Positions 40,905 through 48,725 of a stretch of 64,000 nucleotides of DNA are shown here, one piece after another. This stretch comes from Deltaproteobacteria bacterium (GTDB lineage: Bacteria > Myxococcota_A > UBA9042 > PHBI01): NCBI GenBank assembly GCA_020632715.1, contig JACKFA010000001.1, forward strand, positions 930,001 through 994,000, given 5' to 3'. The position numbers were made by a program, and so were the translations under genes. Under the pieces are notes generated by a model that did no database searches, had not been told where the DNA came from, and was given only the letters and a program-made list of their open reading frames with translations. Every line of letters begins with the position of its first letter. The first letter of the stretch is position 1.

Positions 40905-41888
40905 ATGCTCGACCTCAAGCGACTGCAACGCATCAAGCTGCACAAGCGCCCGCGCGTGCAGCTCCTCATCGCGAACACGGGGCTCGTCCTCGACTACCGC
41001 CTGCCGCGGCGGACGCGCATCACGCTCGAGGGGGTCGAGCACATCCCGAAGGACCGCGGCGTCTTCTTCGCGATGAACCATACCGATCGGTACAACTACT
41101 GGCCGTTCCAGTATCAGATGTACCGCCACGGCGGGCTCCGCTTCACGGCGACGTGGGTGAAGGGGAAGTACTACGAGAAGCGGCTGATGGGCGCGTTCAT
41201 GGACGCGACGAACAACATCCCGCTGCCGTCGCGCGGGTACGTGATCACGACGCGCTTCCGCGAGGCGGTGGGGCGCGTGCCGGCCAAGGAGGAGTACGCG
41301 GCGCTCCGGGGCATGGTCGACCACAAGCTGACGCCGGCGGAGGCGGCGGCGCAGGGCGGCGAGGGGGTCGCGCGCTTCATCGCGGGCGAGGGCGGGGAGA
41401 GCGAGGCGCTGCCGCGCTTCGAGGCGTACTTCGAGGCGATGATGGCGGAGGTGACGCGGCTCACGCGGGAGGCGCTGACGAAGCACGAGCTGAACGTGCT
41501 GGTGTTCCCGCAGGGGACGCGCAGCAAGCGCCTGTCGAAGGGGCACACGGGGCTCATGCAGATGGCGCAGCACCTCGGGAACGCGATCGTGCCGGTCGGG
41601 TGCAACGGGTCGGACAGAGCGTACCCGGGCGGGTCACCGTTCTCGAAGGGCGGGAACCTCGTGTATCGCATCGGCGCCCCGCTCGAGCTCGACGGCCCGG
41701 AGCTCGGCGCCTTCCGGGTGACGGAGCCGTTCACGCCGTTCACGCCGAGCGCGGCGGCGCACGAGGCGAAGTTCCGGGCCGCGACGGACGTCGTCATGGA
41801 CCGGATCAACGGGCTCCTCGACCCGGAGTACCAGTACGGGGACGGGCGCGAGAGTGATGGGGTCGAGGGGATGCGGCGGTTCGTTTAG
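40905..41888 (+). CDS. PlsC-like 1-acylglycerol-3-phosphate acyltransferase
   Basis: The protein has 327 residues and would add an acyl chain to a lysophospholipid or related acceptor at the inner membrane. Motif I is NHTDRYNYWP: His59 is present, but the catalytic Asp of HX4D is Asn64. Asp61 lies closer to the His and might substitute. Motif III is VFPQGTRSKRLSKG (about 200-213; usually FPEGTRS) and motif IV is IVPVGCNG. The protein is about 80 residues longer than basic PlsC because of an insert between motifs I and III. Its acceptor is unknown, and with the changed motif a non-classical reaction is possible. Confidence 0.82.
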   Translation: MLDLKRLQRIKLHKRPRVQLLIANTGLVLDYRLPRRTRITLEGVEHIPKDRGVFFAMNHTDRYNYWPFQYQMYRHGGLRFTATWVKGKYYEKRLMGAFMDATNNIPLPSRGYVITTRFREAVGRVPAKEEYAALRGMVDHKLTPAEAAAQGGEGVARFIAGEGGESEALPRFEAYFEAMMAEVTRLTREALTKHELNVLVFPQGTRSKRLSKGHTGLMQMAQHLGNAIVPVGCNGSDRAYPGGSPFSKGGNLVYRIGAPLELDGPELGAFRVTEPFTPFTPSAAAHEAKFRAATDVVMDRINGLLDPEYQYGDGRESDGVEGMRRFV

Positions 41889-41898
41889 GGGGGGCGGT

Positions 41899-42067
41899 GG
41901 CGGCGGCGGGGACGGCGGTTGCGGCGACCGCGACGGCGACTGCGACTGCGCGTCCGACGGCGACCGCGACGGCGACTGCGACCGCGACCGCGACGGCGAC
42001 TGCGACTCCGACTGCGACGGCGACTGCGACTGCGACTCCGACGGCGACTGCGACTCCGACGGCGACT
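41899..42067. repeat. Hexanucleotide tandem repeat at the left end of the inverted-repeat cassette
   Basis: Units of GCGACG/GCGACT/GCGACC type run without interruption from just after the acyltransferase stop up to the left terminus of the inverted repeat at 42068. I see no gene here; all three plus frames stay open only because of the repeat. The unit differs from that at the right end (GGCCAC/GGACAC). Confidence 0.85.
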
Positions 42068-42338
42068 CCGCGCGGCTGGGGTTTCGCGGCGTTCTGGGGT
42101 TCGGGGCCGCGTAGGACTTTTGGGCCGTTTCGTTGATGCCTGAGTTTGGCAGCGTGCTCGGACCCCGCAAGGCCTAGCCGTCCTCGCCGTCCTCGCCGTC
42201 CTCGCGGCTTCGCCGCTCCGGGCGGCTCCGGGCGGCTCCGGGCGGTGGCCGCTTCGCGGCCAGCCTTGCGGGGGCCTGCGCTCGCTGCCCTTGGGGGGCA
42301 TCAACGGAAACGCCGCCTTGGCGGCAAAGGACCTTGCC
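42068..42338 (+). repeat. Left arm of inverted repeat: conserved leader of the first four-helix-bundle gene
   Basis: This 271-nt noncoding leader is repeated in inverted orientation at 43056-43328. The first 108 nt differ at about 7 positions. It contains perfect hairpins GCGGC-TTC-GCCGC (42204-42216), GGCCGC-TTC-GCGGCC (42247-42261) and GCCGCC-TT-GGCGGC (42312-42325). Between them are three copies of a CTCGCCGTC-like 9-mer and three of CTCCGGGCGG. The similarity to the other arm runs through the ribosome site into the first codons of the gene. It could be transcribed as a structured RNA leader. Confidence 0.85.
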
Positions 42339-42659
42339 ATGCTTCGTATCTACGCTGACGCCCTCCAGATGGTCCGCGACGCTCGCCCGCTCATCGACGC
42401 CTTGGCGCGCCATGACCGTGACCTCGCCTCGCAGCTCCGCCGGGCTGCTACGAGCGTCGTCCTCAACATCGCGGAGGGCTCCGGCTCCCCGGGCCGCGTC
42501 GAGCGCGTCCGCTACGCCAACGCCCTCGGCTCCGCCCGCGAGGTCCGCGCTTGCATCGACGCCTCCGTCGCCCTCGGCCTCACCCGCGGCTTCGACCTCG
42601 CCGAGGCCGACCGCCTCGACAAGGTCATCGCCACCCTCGTCAAGGTCAGCCGCATGTAG
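42339..42659 (+). CDS. Four-helix-bundle protein (S23 / 23S rRNA IVS-type family), copy A
   Basis: The protein has 106 residues and is all helical. The family signature is clear: DLASQLRRAATSVVLNIAEGSG followed by RYANALGSAREVRACI, as in proteins encoded in 23S rRNA intervening sequences and in the Avd accessory protein of diversity-generating retroelements. Such proteins form pentameric barrels and bind nucleic acid. The start at 42339 is chosen because AAGGA lies 8 nt upstream and because copy B begins the same way (MLRIY). It shares about 54 percent identity with copy B, which faces it 78 nt away. No reverse transcriptase is in the window. Confidence 0.9.
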   Translation: MLRIYADALQMVRDARPLIDALARHDRDLASQLRRAATSVVLNIAEGSGSPGRVERVRYANALGSAREVRACIDASVALGLTRGFDLAEADRLDKVIATLVKVSRM

Positions 42660-42737
42660 CCAGCCGAGGCGCCGACGGGCCCTCCGTCGGCGCCTCCACG
42701 AGGCGCAGAGAGCCGACCGCGAGGCCGGCGCGCTTGT

Positions 42738-43055
42738 CTACCTCGCGAGCTTGAAGAGCGTCGCGATGACCTTGTCGAGTCGGTCTTCGCTTCTGGCGTC
42801 GAGGGGCTCGGCGAAGCCGCAGGCGGTGGCGATCTCGAGGCAGGAGCGGACCTCCCGCGCGGAGCCGAGGGCGGTGCCGAAGCGGACGCGCTTGTTGCGC
42901 CCGATGACGCCGGTGGCCTCGGCGATGTTGAGGGGGACGGAGATGGCGGCGCGGCTCAGCTGGTCGGCGAGCCCGGGGTTCTGGCGGGAGATGGTGCGGG
43001 AGAGGGCGACGGCGAGCCGCGTGATCTCGAGAGCGTCCGAGTAGATGCGAAGCAT
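42738..43055 (-). CDS. Four-helix-bundle protein (S23 / IVS-type family), copy B
   Basis: The protein has 105 residues with the same fold and signature as copy A: DQLSRAAISVPLNIAEATG and RFGTALGSAREVRSCL. Its start at 43055 is preceded by AGGAG at 5 nt. The ending DRLDKVIATLFKLAR matches that of copy A almost exactly (DRLDKVIATL), while the middle of the proteins has diverged. Both genes are convergent, each behind its own copy of the same leader. Both have intact frames and ribosome sites, which suggests that both are kept under selection. Confidence 0.9.
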   Translation of the reverse strand: MLRIYSDALEITRLAVALSRTISRQNPGLADQLSRAAISVPLNIAEATGVIGRNKRVRFGTALGSAREVRSCLEIATACGFAEPLDARSEDRLDKVIATLFKLAR

Positions 43056-43328
43056 GGGGTCTCCTGTGCCGCCAAGCGGCTGTTTCCGTTGATGCCCCCC
43101 AAGGGCAGCGAGCGCAGGACCCCGCAAGGCTGGCCGCGAAGCGGCCACCACCGGACGCCTCACCGGAGCCGCCCGGAGCGGCGAAGCCGCGAGGACGGCG
43201 AGGATGAGGTGTCCGGTGGCTCGGCCTTGCGGGGTCCGAGCACGCTGCCAAACTCAGGCATCAACGAAACGGCCCAAAGTCCTACGCGGCCCCGGCCCCC
43301 AGAACGCCCCGAGATCCCAGCCGCGCGG
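43056..43328 (-). repeat. Right arm of inverted repeat: conserved leader of the second four-helix-bundle gene
   Basis: This is the inverted copy of 42068-42338. The TTC-loop hairpins and the GCCGC-TT-GGCGGC-type hairpin next to the gene are kept. In place of one set of short repeats it has an 8-bp stem (CACCGGAC/GTCCGGTG) that encloses the GCGGC-TTC-GCCGC hairpin. The outer end at 43328 (CCGCGCGG) matches the outer end of the left arm at 42068. Confidence 0.85.
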
Positions 43329-43332
43329 ATCC

Positions 43333-43466
43333 GGCCACGGCCACGGCCACGGCCACGGACACGGCCACGGACACGGAAACGGCCACGGCCACGGACACGG
43401 CCACGGAAACGGCCACGGAAACGGCCACGGCCACGGACACGGCCACGGCCACGGCCACACCCACGG
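43333..43466. repeat. GGCCAC/GGACAC/GGAAAC hexanucleotide tandem repeat at the right end of the cassette
   Basis: About 22 units run from 43333 to 43466. The array is bounded on each side by GGATCC (43327-43332 and 43465-43470). It directly adjoins the right terminus of the inverted repeat. It lies just downstream of the thioesterase-like gene (stop at 43488) and contains no gene. Confidence 0.87.
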
Positions 43467-43487
43467 ATCCAGCCACCCCCACGCCCC

Positions 43488-44267
43488 CTACCGCCCCCGC
43501 ACCACCAACCCCTGCGCGCCTCGCCCGAAGAGGCCGCGCTCGTCCCAGAGGCGGCTCTCGGCGAGGCCCACGCCACGCGGGCCGATGGTCGTCCGCGCGT
43601 CCAGACACGTCCACGCCCCCACTGGCGCGCGCTCGAAATAGACCGTCAAGTCTGCGTTCACGAACGTGAACCGCCGCGGGTCGAGGATCTGCGAGACCCC
43701 GCTCCCCGAGTCGGCACACACCAGCACGCGCTCGACCGCGCCGGTCTCCTCACCGGCCACCAGCGCGACCCGCGGCCTCATCCACATCTTCACGGGCCCA
43801 CGCCCCACCTCGCCCTCGAGGAGCCGCGCCTCCATCGCCGTGTGATACCCGACCTCCCAGCGGAAGAACGCGAAGTCGAAGGCCCTCGCGGCCTCCGGCG
43901 GCTCGAGCCGCTCGCCGAGCCCGCCCCGCTCGGCGTCAGGCGCGTCGACCTCCCGGAGCCCCATCACCACGGCGCGCGCGAGCTCCTGCTCCCCGGAGAG
44001 CAAGGTCACGCCGACGCGCGGGGCGGTCGCCCCCGTCGTGAGCGGCGCCGCCACGACCCGCAGGCGCCCGATCGGCACCGGCCGCAGGAGCTCGACCGTC
44101 ACGCGCGCGACCGCGACGTCCGCGCCGAGCTGATCGCGCGCGACCCGCGCCATCAGCGCCGTCGGCGGCCCGCCGTGGAGGTGGTCGACGCTCCACGGCC
44201 CGCGCCCATGCGCGCTCGCCACGTAGTCCTCTCCATCGCGCTCGAAGAATGCGGCGTCATCGGTCAT
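43488..44267 (-). CDS. Acyl-CoA thioesterase family protein (double hotdog)
   Basis: The protein has 259 residues. The N-terminal hotdog contains VDHLHGGPPTALMARVARDQ, the pattern of TesB-like thioesterase-superfamily proteins, followed by the strand VARVTVELLRPVPIGRL. The C-terminal hotdog ends with FTFVNADLTVYFERAPVGAWTCLDARTTIGPRGVGLAESRLWD in outline, also typical of the family. It probably cleaves acyl-CoA; the chain length is unknown. ATG 44267 starts the conserved domain. Its stop lies 22 nt from the tandem repeat at the cassette end, so the gene borders the insertion-like region. Confidence 0.86.
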   Translation of the reverse strand: MTDDAAFFERDGEDYVASAHGRGPWSVDHLHGGPPTALMARVARDQLGADVAVARVTVELLRPVPIGRLRVVAAPLTTGATAPRVGVTLLSGEQELARAVVMGLREVDAPDAERGGLGERLEPPEAARAFDFAFFRWEVGYHTAMEARLLEGEVGRGPVKMWMRPRVALVAGEETGAVERVLVCADSGSGVSQILDPRRFTFVNADLTVYFERAPVGAWTCLDARTTIGPRGVGLAESRLWDERGLFGRGAQGLVVRGR

Positions 44268-44364
44268 GGTGGGCACGCTACCCGAGCAGGCGCCCAGGGC
44301 AAACCACCCTGCCCGCCCCTTGCCCCGCGCCACGGGCCCGCGGGTGCTCCACACCGAGGTGACC

Positions 44365-46527
44365 ATGACGACGTCGAGACCGCTCTTCTCCGCCCGCCTC
44401 GCGGCGCTCGCCGCGACCACCCTCCTCGCGACGGCGTGCGCGAGCGCCCCGCCGACGAACGCGGGCCCGGGCAGCGACCGCGGCGGCCCCTTCGAGGCGC
44501 CGCTCTTCGGCCACGCCGAGCCCGACTCCGCCTACGTCTTCGCGAGCGACGGCGTCACGCGCGAGGAGCTCTCCCGGAACGCCGGGCGCTACGTCCCGGC
44601 CCTGCGCGAGATCGCCGCGGCGCTCCACGAGCTGCTCGCCCTCTGGGACGGCGCGCAGGACCCGCGCGGCGCGCTCGCCGAGGCGGCGATGTACGAGGAC
44701 TTCATCGCGGTCCTCGCGGACTTCATGGACCCGGCCACGCTCGCCGACCTGGGCGTCCGCTTCCCGCTCCGCATGGCGCTCTACGCCGACGGCCTCTTCC
44801 CGGTGATGCGCGTCGCCCTCGCCGACCCGGCTCGGACCAAGAACGCCGTCGCCCGCGCGCTCGCGAACGTCGACTTCGTGCACCCGTCGGGCCCCGGCGA
44901 GTGGCGCGGAGCCATCAGCGGGATCGGCCTCGTCCTGACCATCACCGAGGACGAGCTCGTCGCGACCGCCTCGCTCGAGGCCGACGCGGCGGCCGCCGCG
45001 GCGCGCGCGACGGCCCCGCCCCGGAAGGCGAACGCGGCGCCGGCGCTCGCGGCCCTCGCGAAGGCCGAGCGCACGCGGAGCGTCGGCTGGCTCGGGCTCG
45101 GGGATCTGAGCCGCGAGCTCGTGGAGCTCATCGGCGCGCTCGGCCCCGGTTGGGTCGACGCCTGCGACGACGAGATGCGCCGCTTCTTCGCGGGCTTTCC
45201 ACGCCTCCTCTTCGGCTCGGAGTCCGGGGCGCGCGGGGGGCGCGCCGTGGTGCGCGTCGCGCTCGACGACCCCGAGATCGCGCAGATCCTCGCCTCGATG
45301 GCGCAGCGCTCCCGCACCCTGGCCGCGCCGCCGCCCCGCCCCGGCTTCTCGTTCTCGCTCGCGCTCGACGTCGACGGCGTGCTCGGCATCGGGCGACTCC
45401 TCCGCGACCGCGCGCGCGCAGCCCGTTACACCTGCCCGGACGTCGTCGAGATCGTCGACGACCTCGACCTCCTCGTGAAGCAGCTGACCATCGCGAAGCT
45501 GCAGATGCACGGGATCCGCGGGCTCGTGGCGCGCGGCGTGGACGTGCCGGACCTGAGCGACGTCGTGTCGACGTTCATGGAGCTCGATGTGCTCGTCGGC
45601 CTCGTGTTCTCGAGCTCCGAGGACGTCGTCTCGATGCTCGGCGACAAGGCGTTCGAGGTGCCCGACAGCGGCGAGCCCGTGCCGCTCGACCAGGGCGGCC
45701 GCCCGATGGCCTTCGCCCGACGCGGGGACCTGCTCGGCTACGCGATCGGCGAGCACGCGACGCGCGAGCTCGCCGCGGTGATGCAGGCCGGGACGGTGGC
45801 GAGCGCGGCGCTCGCGCAGTACGAGAAGCACGGCGCCGACGACGGCGCGGCCGTGGGCTCGGTCGCGAACACCGCCGTCACCGACCTCCTCGCGACGCTG
45901 CCGGCGCTCCCGCCGGCGATGGTCGTCGCCGACCCGGCGATCGTCGTCGACGGCGAGCGCGTGCCGGTGGGCTACATCTACGACGAGATCGCGCGAGGGG
46001 GAGTCGCGGACGCGGAGGTGCGCGCGCGCGTGCTCCTCCACACGGCCGTCACGTTCGCGGCCGTGAAGCACTGGCTCCACGCGCAGGGCGAGCCCGACAG
46101 CGACGACCCTCCGTTCGAGCGCCTCGCGCGCTGGGTCGCGAAGCGGCGCGCGGCGGAGCAGCAGCAGCAGCAGCAGAGGAAGAAGAAGCCCGCCGCGAGG
46201 AAGCAGGGGCAGACGGGCGACGCGGCCGGCGACCTCGACGCCCTCCTCGACGCCGCGGCCGGCGAGGGCTGGGACGACGACGGCAGCGTCGACTCGCAGG
46301 CGGCGCTGCTCGCCTACGCCATCGCCAACAGGGCGGTGGTCGACACCACCCCCGCCGAGCCGATGTTCACGGCCATCGCGGCCTTCGACGCGCGCATCGA
46401 CGCCCTGCGCGAGCGCATCGTCACCGCGGCGCGCCGCCTCGGCGGGCTCACGACCGACGAGTCGATGGCGCTGACCGTCGACGGGAGCGACCTCGTCATC
46501 CGGAGCGAGTCGATCTACGGCGACTGA
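44365..46527 (+). CDS. Large lipoprotein of unknown function, paralogue of the next gene
   Basis: The protein has 720 residues. The lipoprotein signal ends at Cys25 (LLATAC). It shares its whole length with the 686-residue protein that follows: a DSAYVFASDG segment at the start, RFPLRMALYADGLFPVMRVALAD, ARAARYTCPDVVEIVDDLD with a single conserved Cys, ATRELAAVMQAGTVAS, and the C-terminal LTVDGSDLVIRS. A local insert with poly-Gln and Lys/Arg residues (near 600-615) is specific to this copy. I do not recognise the family. It is likely a periplasmic or outer-membrane protein. Confidence 0.82.
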   Translation: MTTSRPLFSARLAALAATTLLATACASAPPTNAGPGSDRGGPFEAPLFGHAEPDSAYVFASDGVTREELSRNAGRYVPALREIAAALHELLALWDGAQDPRGALAEAAMYEDFIAVLADFMDPATLADLGVRFPLRMALYADGLFPVMRVALADPARTKNAVARALANVDFVHPSGPGEWRGAISGIGLVLTITEDELVATASLEADAAAAAARATAPPRKANAAPALAALAKAERTRSVGWLGLGDLSRELVELIGALGPGWVDACDDEMRRFFAGFPRLLFGSESGARGGRAVVRVALDDPEIAQILASMAQRSRTLAAPPPRPGFSFSLALDVDGVLGIGRLLRDRARAARYTCPDVVEIVDDLDLLVKQLTIAKLQMHGIRGLVARGVDVPDLSDVVSTFMELDVLVGLVFSSSEDVVSMLGDKAFEVPDSGEPVPLDQGGRPMAFARRGDLLGYAIGEHATRELAAVMQAGTVASAALAQYEKHGADDGAAVGSVANTAVTDLLATLPALPPAMVVADPAIVVDGERVPVGYIYDEIARGGVADAEVRARVLLHTAVTFAAVKHWLHAQGEPDSDDPPFERLARWVAKRRAAEQQQQQQRKKKPAARKQGQTGDAAGDLDALLDAAAGEGWDDDGSVDSQAALLAYAIANRAVVDTTPAEPMFTAIAAFDARIDALRERIVTAARRLGGLTTDESMALTVDGSDLVIRSESIYGD

Positions 46528-46621
46528 TCGCGGCCGCGAGAGAAGGTGTGAGCCGCTGTGAGTCGCGTGAGGCGGCGCGGCGCGGTAGCCCGGACGGAGG
46601 CGCTAGCCGAGGAGTCACGCC

Positions 46622-48682
46622 ATGCTGCCCACGTCCGCCCTCCGAATCGCCGCCCTCGCCTCCGCGACGTTCGTCGCGGGCTGCGCGACCACGCTCGCCG
46701 ATCGCCCTCACGCCGACAGGCGCGGCGCTTTCGCGGGAGAGACCTTCGCGCACGTGCCCGCGGACACGGCCTACGTCATCGCGACCGATGGCGAGTCGCT
46801 CGAGTCGATGCGCGCGCAGAGCGAGCGCGTCTCGGTGCCGCTCCACGAGGCGGCCACGGCGCTCAGCGAGCTCATCGCCCTCTACGACGGCTTGCCGGAC
46901 CCGGGTGACGCGCGCGCCATAGCGGCCTTCTACGCGCAGGTGATGGAGACCTGGTCCGTGGTCCTCGACCCCGACCGGCTCGCGGCGGCGGGCGTCCGCT
47001 TCCCGCTCCGGACGGTCCTCTACGCCGATCCTGCGCTGCCCGTCGTACGCGTCGCGCTCGCCGACGCGGCCGCGATGAAGCGCGCGCTCGGCGATCTCTT
47101 CGCGACGGGAGGGGTCCTCACCGCCTCGGGCCCGGGCTCGTGGCGCGCGGACCTCGGAGGGATCGGCGTCGCCGTGACGGTGACCCCCGAGGAGCTCGTC
47201 ATCGTCGCGGCCTTCACGAGCGAGCTCGACAGCGCGCTCGCGCGGGCCCTCGCCCCCGCGCGCGGCGAGAGCGCGAACGCGGCGCTCGAGGCGCTCGCGA
47301 CCACGGAGCGCGCGCGCTCGGTGGGCTGGCTCGACCTGGGCGCGCTGGGCTGGGCGCTGATGCGCGCCATCGGGCAGAACGACCGCGACGCGTGTGATCG
47401 CGAGCAGGCGCGCCTCTTCGGCGGGCTACCGCGGCTCACCCTGGCGTCCGAGCAGAGCGCGCACGGCGGGCGCTTCGTCGCGCGCCTCCGCCTCGCCGAT
47501 CCCGAGCTCGCGGCGGCCCTCGCGACGCTCGCCGCCCGCGGGCGCGCGCTCGCAGCCACACCGCTCGAGACCGGCTTCTCGTTGGGCGCGACGATCGACC
47601 TCGACGGGATGCTGGGGATCGTCCGCTTGCTCCGCGATCGCGGCCGCGCCGCCGGGTACACGTGCCCCGACGTCGTCGCCCTCGTCGACGACCTCGACAG
47701 CGCCGCGAAGGCCCTCACCGTCGCGAAGCTCCGCATGCGTGGGCTCCGCGCGGCCTTCGTGCGCGGATCGCAGTTCCCGACCTTCGACGGCAGCGGCCGC
47801 CTCCCCGAAGGGCTCGTCGCGCTCGCCTTCGACGGGCCTGACGGCGTGGAGCGCCTGCTCGGGGACGCCGCCGCCCGGCTCCCCGCGACGGGCGAGGTGG
47901 ACACGCGATCGACGCCGATGGGGGAGATCACCGTCGCGCGCCGCGACGACCTGCTCGTGTACGGCTCGGGCGATGCTGCCGTCGAGGACATCGCCCGCGT
48001 GATGGCCGCGGGCACCGTCGCGAGCGGGGCGCTCATCGCCTACGTCGACCGCGGCGGCGACAGCAACACGGTCTACGCCACGTTCGCCCGCCAGGCGCTG
48101 ACGGACCTGCTCGGGTCGATGGGGCTCCCCCCCAACGCGCGCGTCGAGGGCCCGGCCGTCGTCGTCGACGGCGTCCGGGTCGACGCGGACGCCATCTACG
48201 AGCTGCTCGACGTGACGGCGGACGACGTGGTCGACCAGGCCGTCACGCGCATCGACCAGGCCACGAGGGACCTGGCCGTGGCGCGCTGGCTCGACTCGGA
48301 GGGCGCGCCCGCGCTCGATGGCCCGCCGATCCTGCGCCTGCGCGCGTACCTCCTGTCCCTGGCCGACGAGGCCGGGCTCGTGCCGGCGCCGCGTCCCAAG
48401 GACGGCCGCGACCCGGGAATCGAGCTCGCGCCCATGCCTGTCGACGCGCGGACGTTGGCGCTCTACGCGTGGCGGCTCGCGGAGGACGCCGAGGTCGATC
48501 GCTCCGGCGCGGACGCCCTGATCGCGAAGCTCGCGTCGTTCCACGGTCGCGTGGCGGGGCACGTCGCGCGCATCACAGCGGCCGCCGAGCGATTCGGCGG
48601 GCTCTCCGACGAGGAGGCCGCCCTCGCCGTCGAGGGCGGTGACCTCGTCCTCCGCAGCACGCGCACCTACCGGCACCGTTGA
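46622..48682 (+). CDS. Large lipoprotein of unknown function, tandem paralogue
   Basis: The protein has 686 residues. The lipoprotein signal ends at Cys21 (FVAGC). It is collinear with the preceding lipoprotein and has no poly-Gln insert. The motifs RFPLRTVLYADPALPVVRVALAD, RAAGYTCPDVVALVDDLD and VEGGDLVLRSTRTY are in the same order. It lies 94 nt downstream and is probably in the same transcript. It is followed by a strong hairpin at its stop codon that may serve as terminator for this gene and the convergent OmpA gene. Confidence 0.82.
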   Translation: MLPTSALRIAALASATFVAGCATTLADRPHADRRGAFAGETFAHVPADTAYVIATDGESLESMRAQSERVSVPLHEAATALSELIALYDGLPDPGDARAIAAFYAQVMETWSVVLDPDRLAAAGVRFPLRTVLYADPALPVVRVALADAAAMKRALGDLFATGGVLTASGPGSWRADLGGIGVAVTVTPEELVIVAAFTSELDSALARALAPARGESANAALEALATTERARSVGWLDLGALGWALMRAIGQNDRDACDREQARLFGGLPRLTLASEQSAHGGRFVARLRLADPELAAALATLAARGRALAATPLETGFSLGATIDLDGMLGIVRLLRDRGRAAGYTCPDVVALVDDLDSAAKALTVAKLRMRGLRAAFVRGSQFPTFDGSGRLPEGLVALAFDGPDGVERLLGDAAARLPATGEVDTRSTPMGEITVARRDDLLVYGSGDAAVEDIARVMAAGTVASGALIAYVDRGGDSNTVYATFARQALTDLLGSMGLPPNARVEGPAVVVDGVRVDADAIYELLDVTADDVVDQAVTRIDQATRDLAVARWLDSEGAPALDGPPILRLRAYLLSLADEAGLVPAPRPKDGRDPGIELAPMPVDARTLALYAWRLAEDAEVDRSGADALIAKLASFHGRVAGHVARITAAAERFGGLSDEEAALAVEGGDLVLRSTRTYRHR

Positions 48683-48704
48683 CGGGGCCGCGAGCCGGCC
48701 CCGT
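48682..48704. terminator. Perfect hairpin between convergent genes
   Basis: A 9-bp perfect stem ACGGGGCCG/CGGCCCCGT with a 5-nt loop begins at the last base of the lipoprotein stop codon and lies 22 nt from the OmpA stop. There is no T-run on either side, so as an intrinsic terminator it would be atypical; it may block RNA decay or polymerase from both directions. Confidence 0.6.
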
Positions 48705-48725
48705 CACGCGGCGACACAGGCGACG

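Noticed and set aside
42068..43328. Diversity-generating retroelement because of the Avd-like fold
   Set aside because: There is no reverse transcriptase and no template/variable repeat pair in the window.
43333..43466. Possible CRISPR array in the GGCCAC repeats (also 21548-21631 and 41899-42067)
   Set aside because: The units are 6 nt and directly adjoining; there are no spacers and no cas genes.
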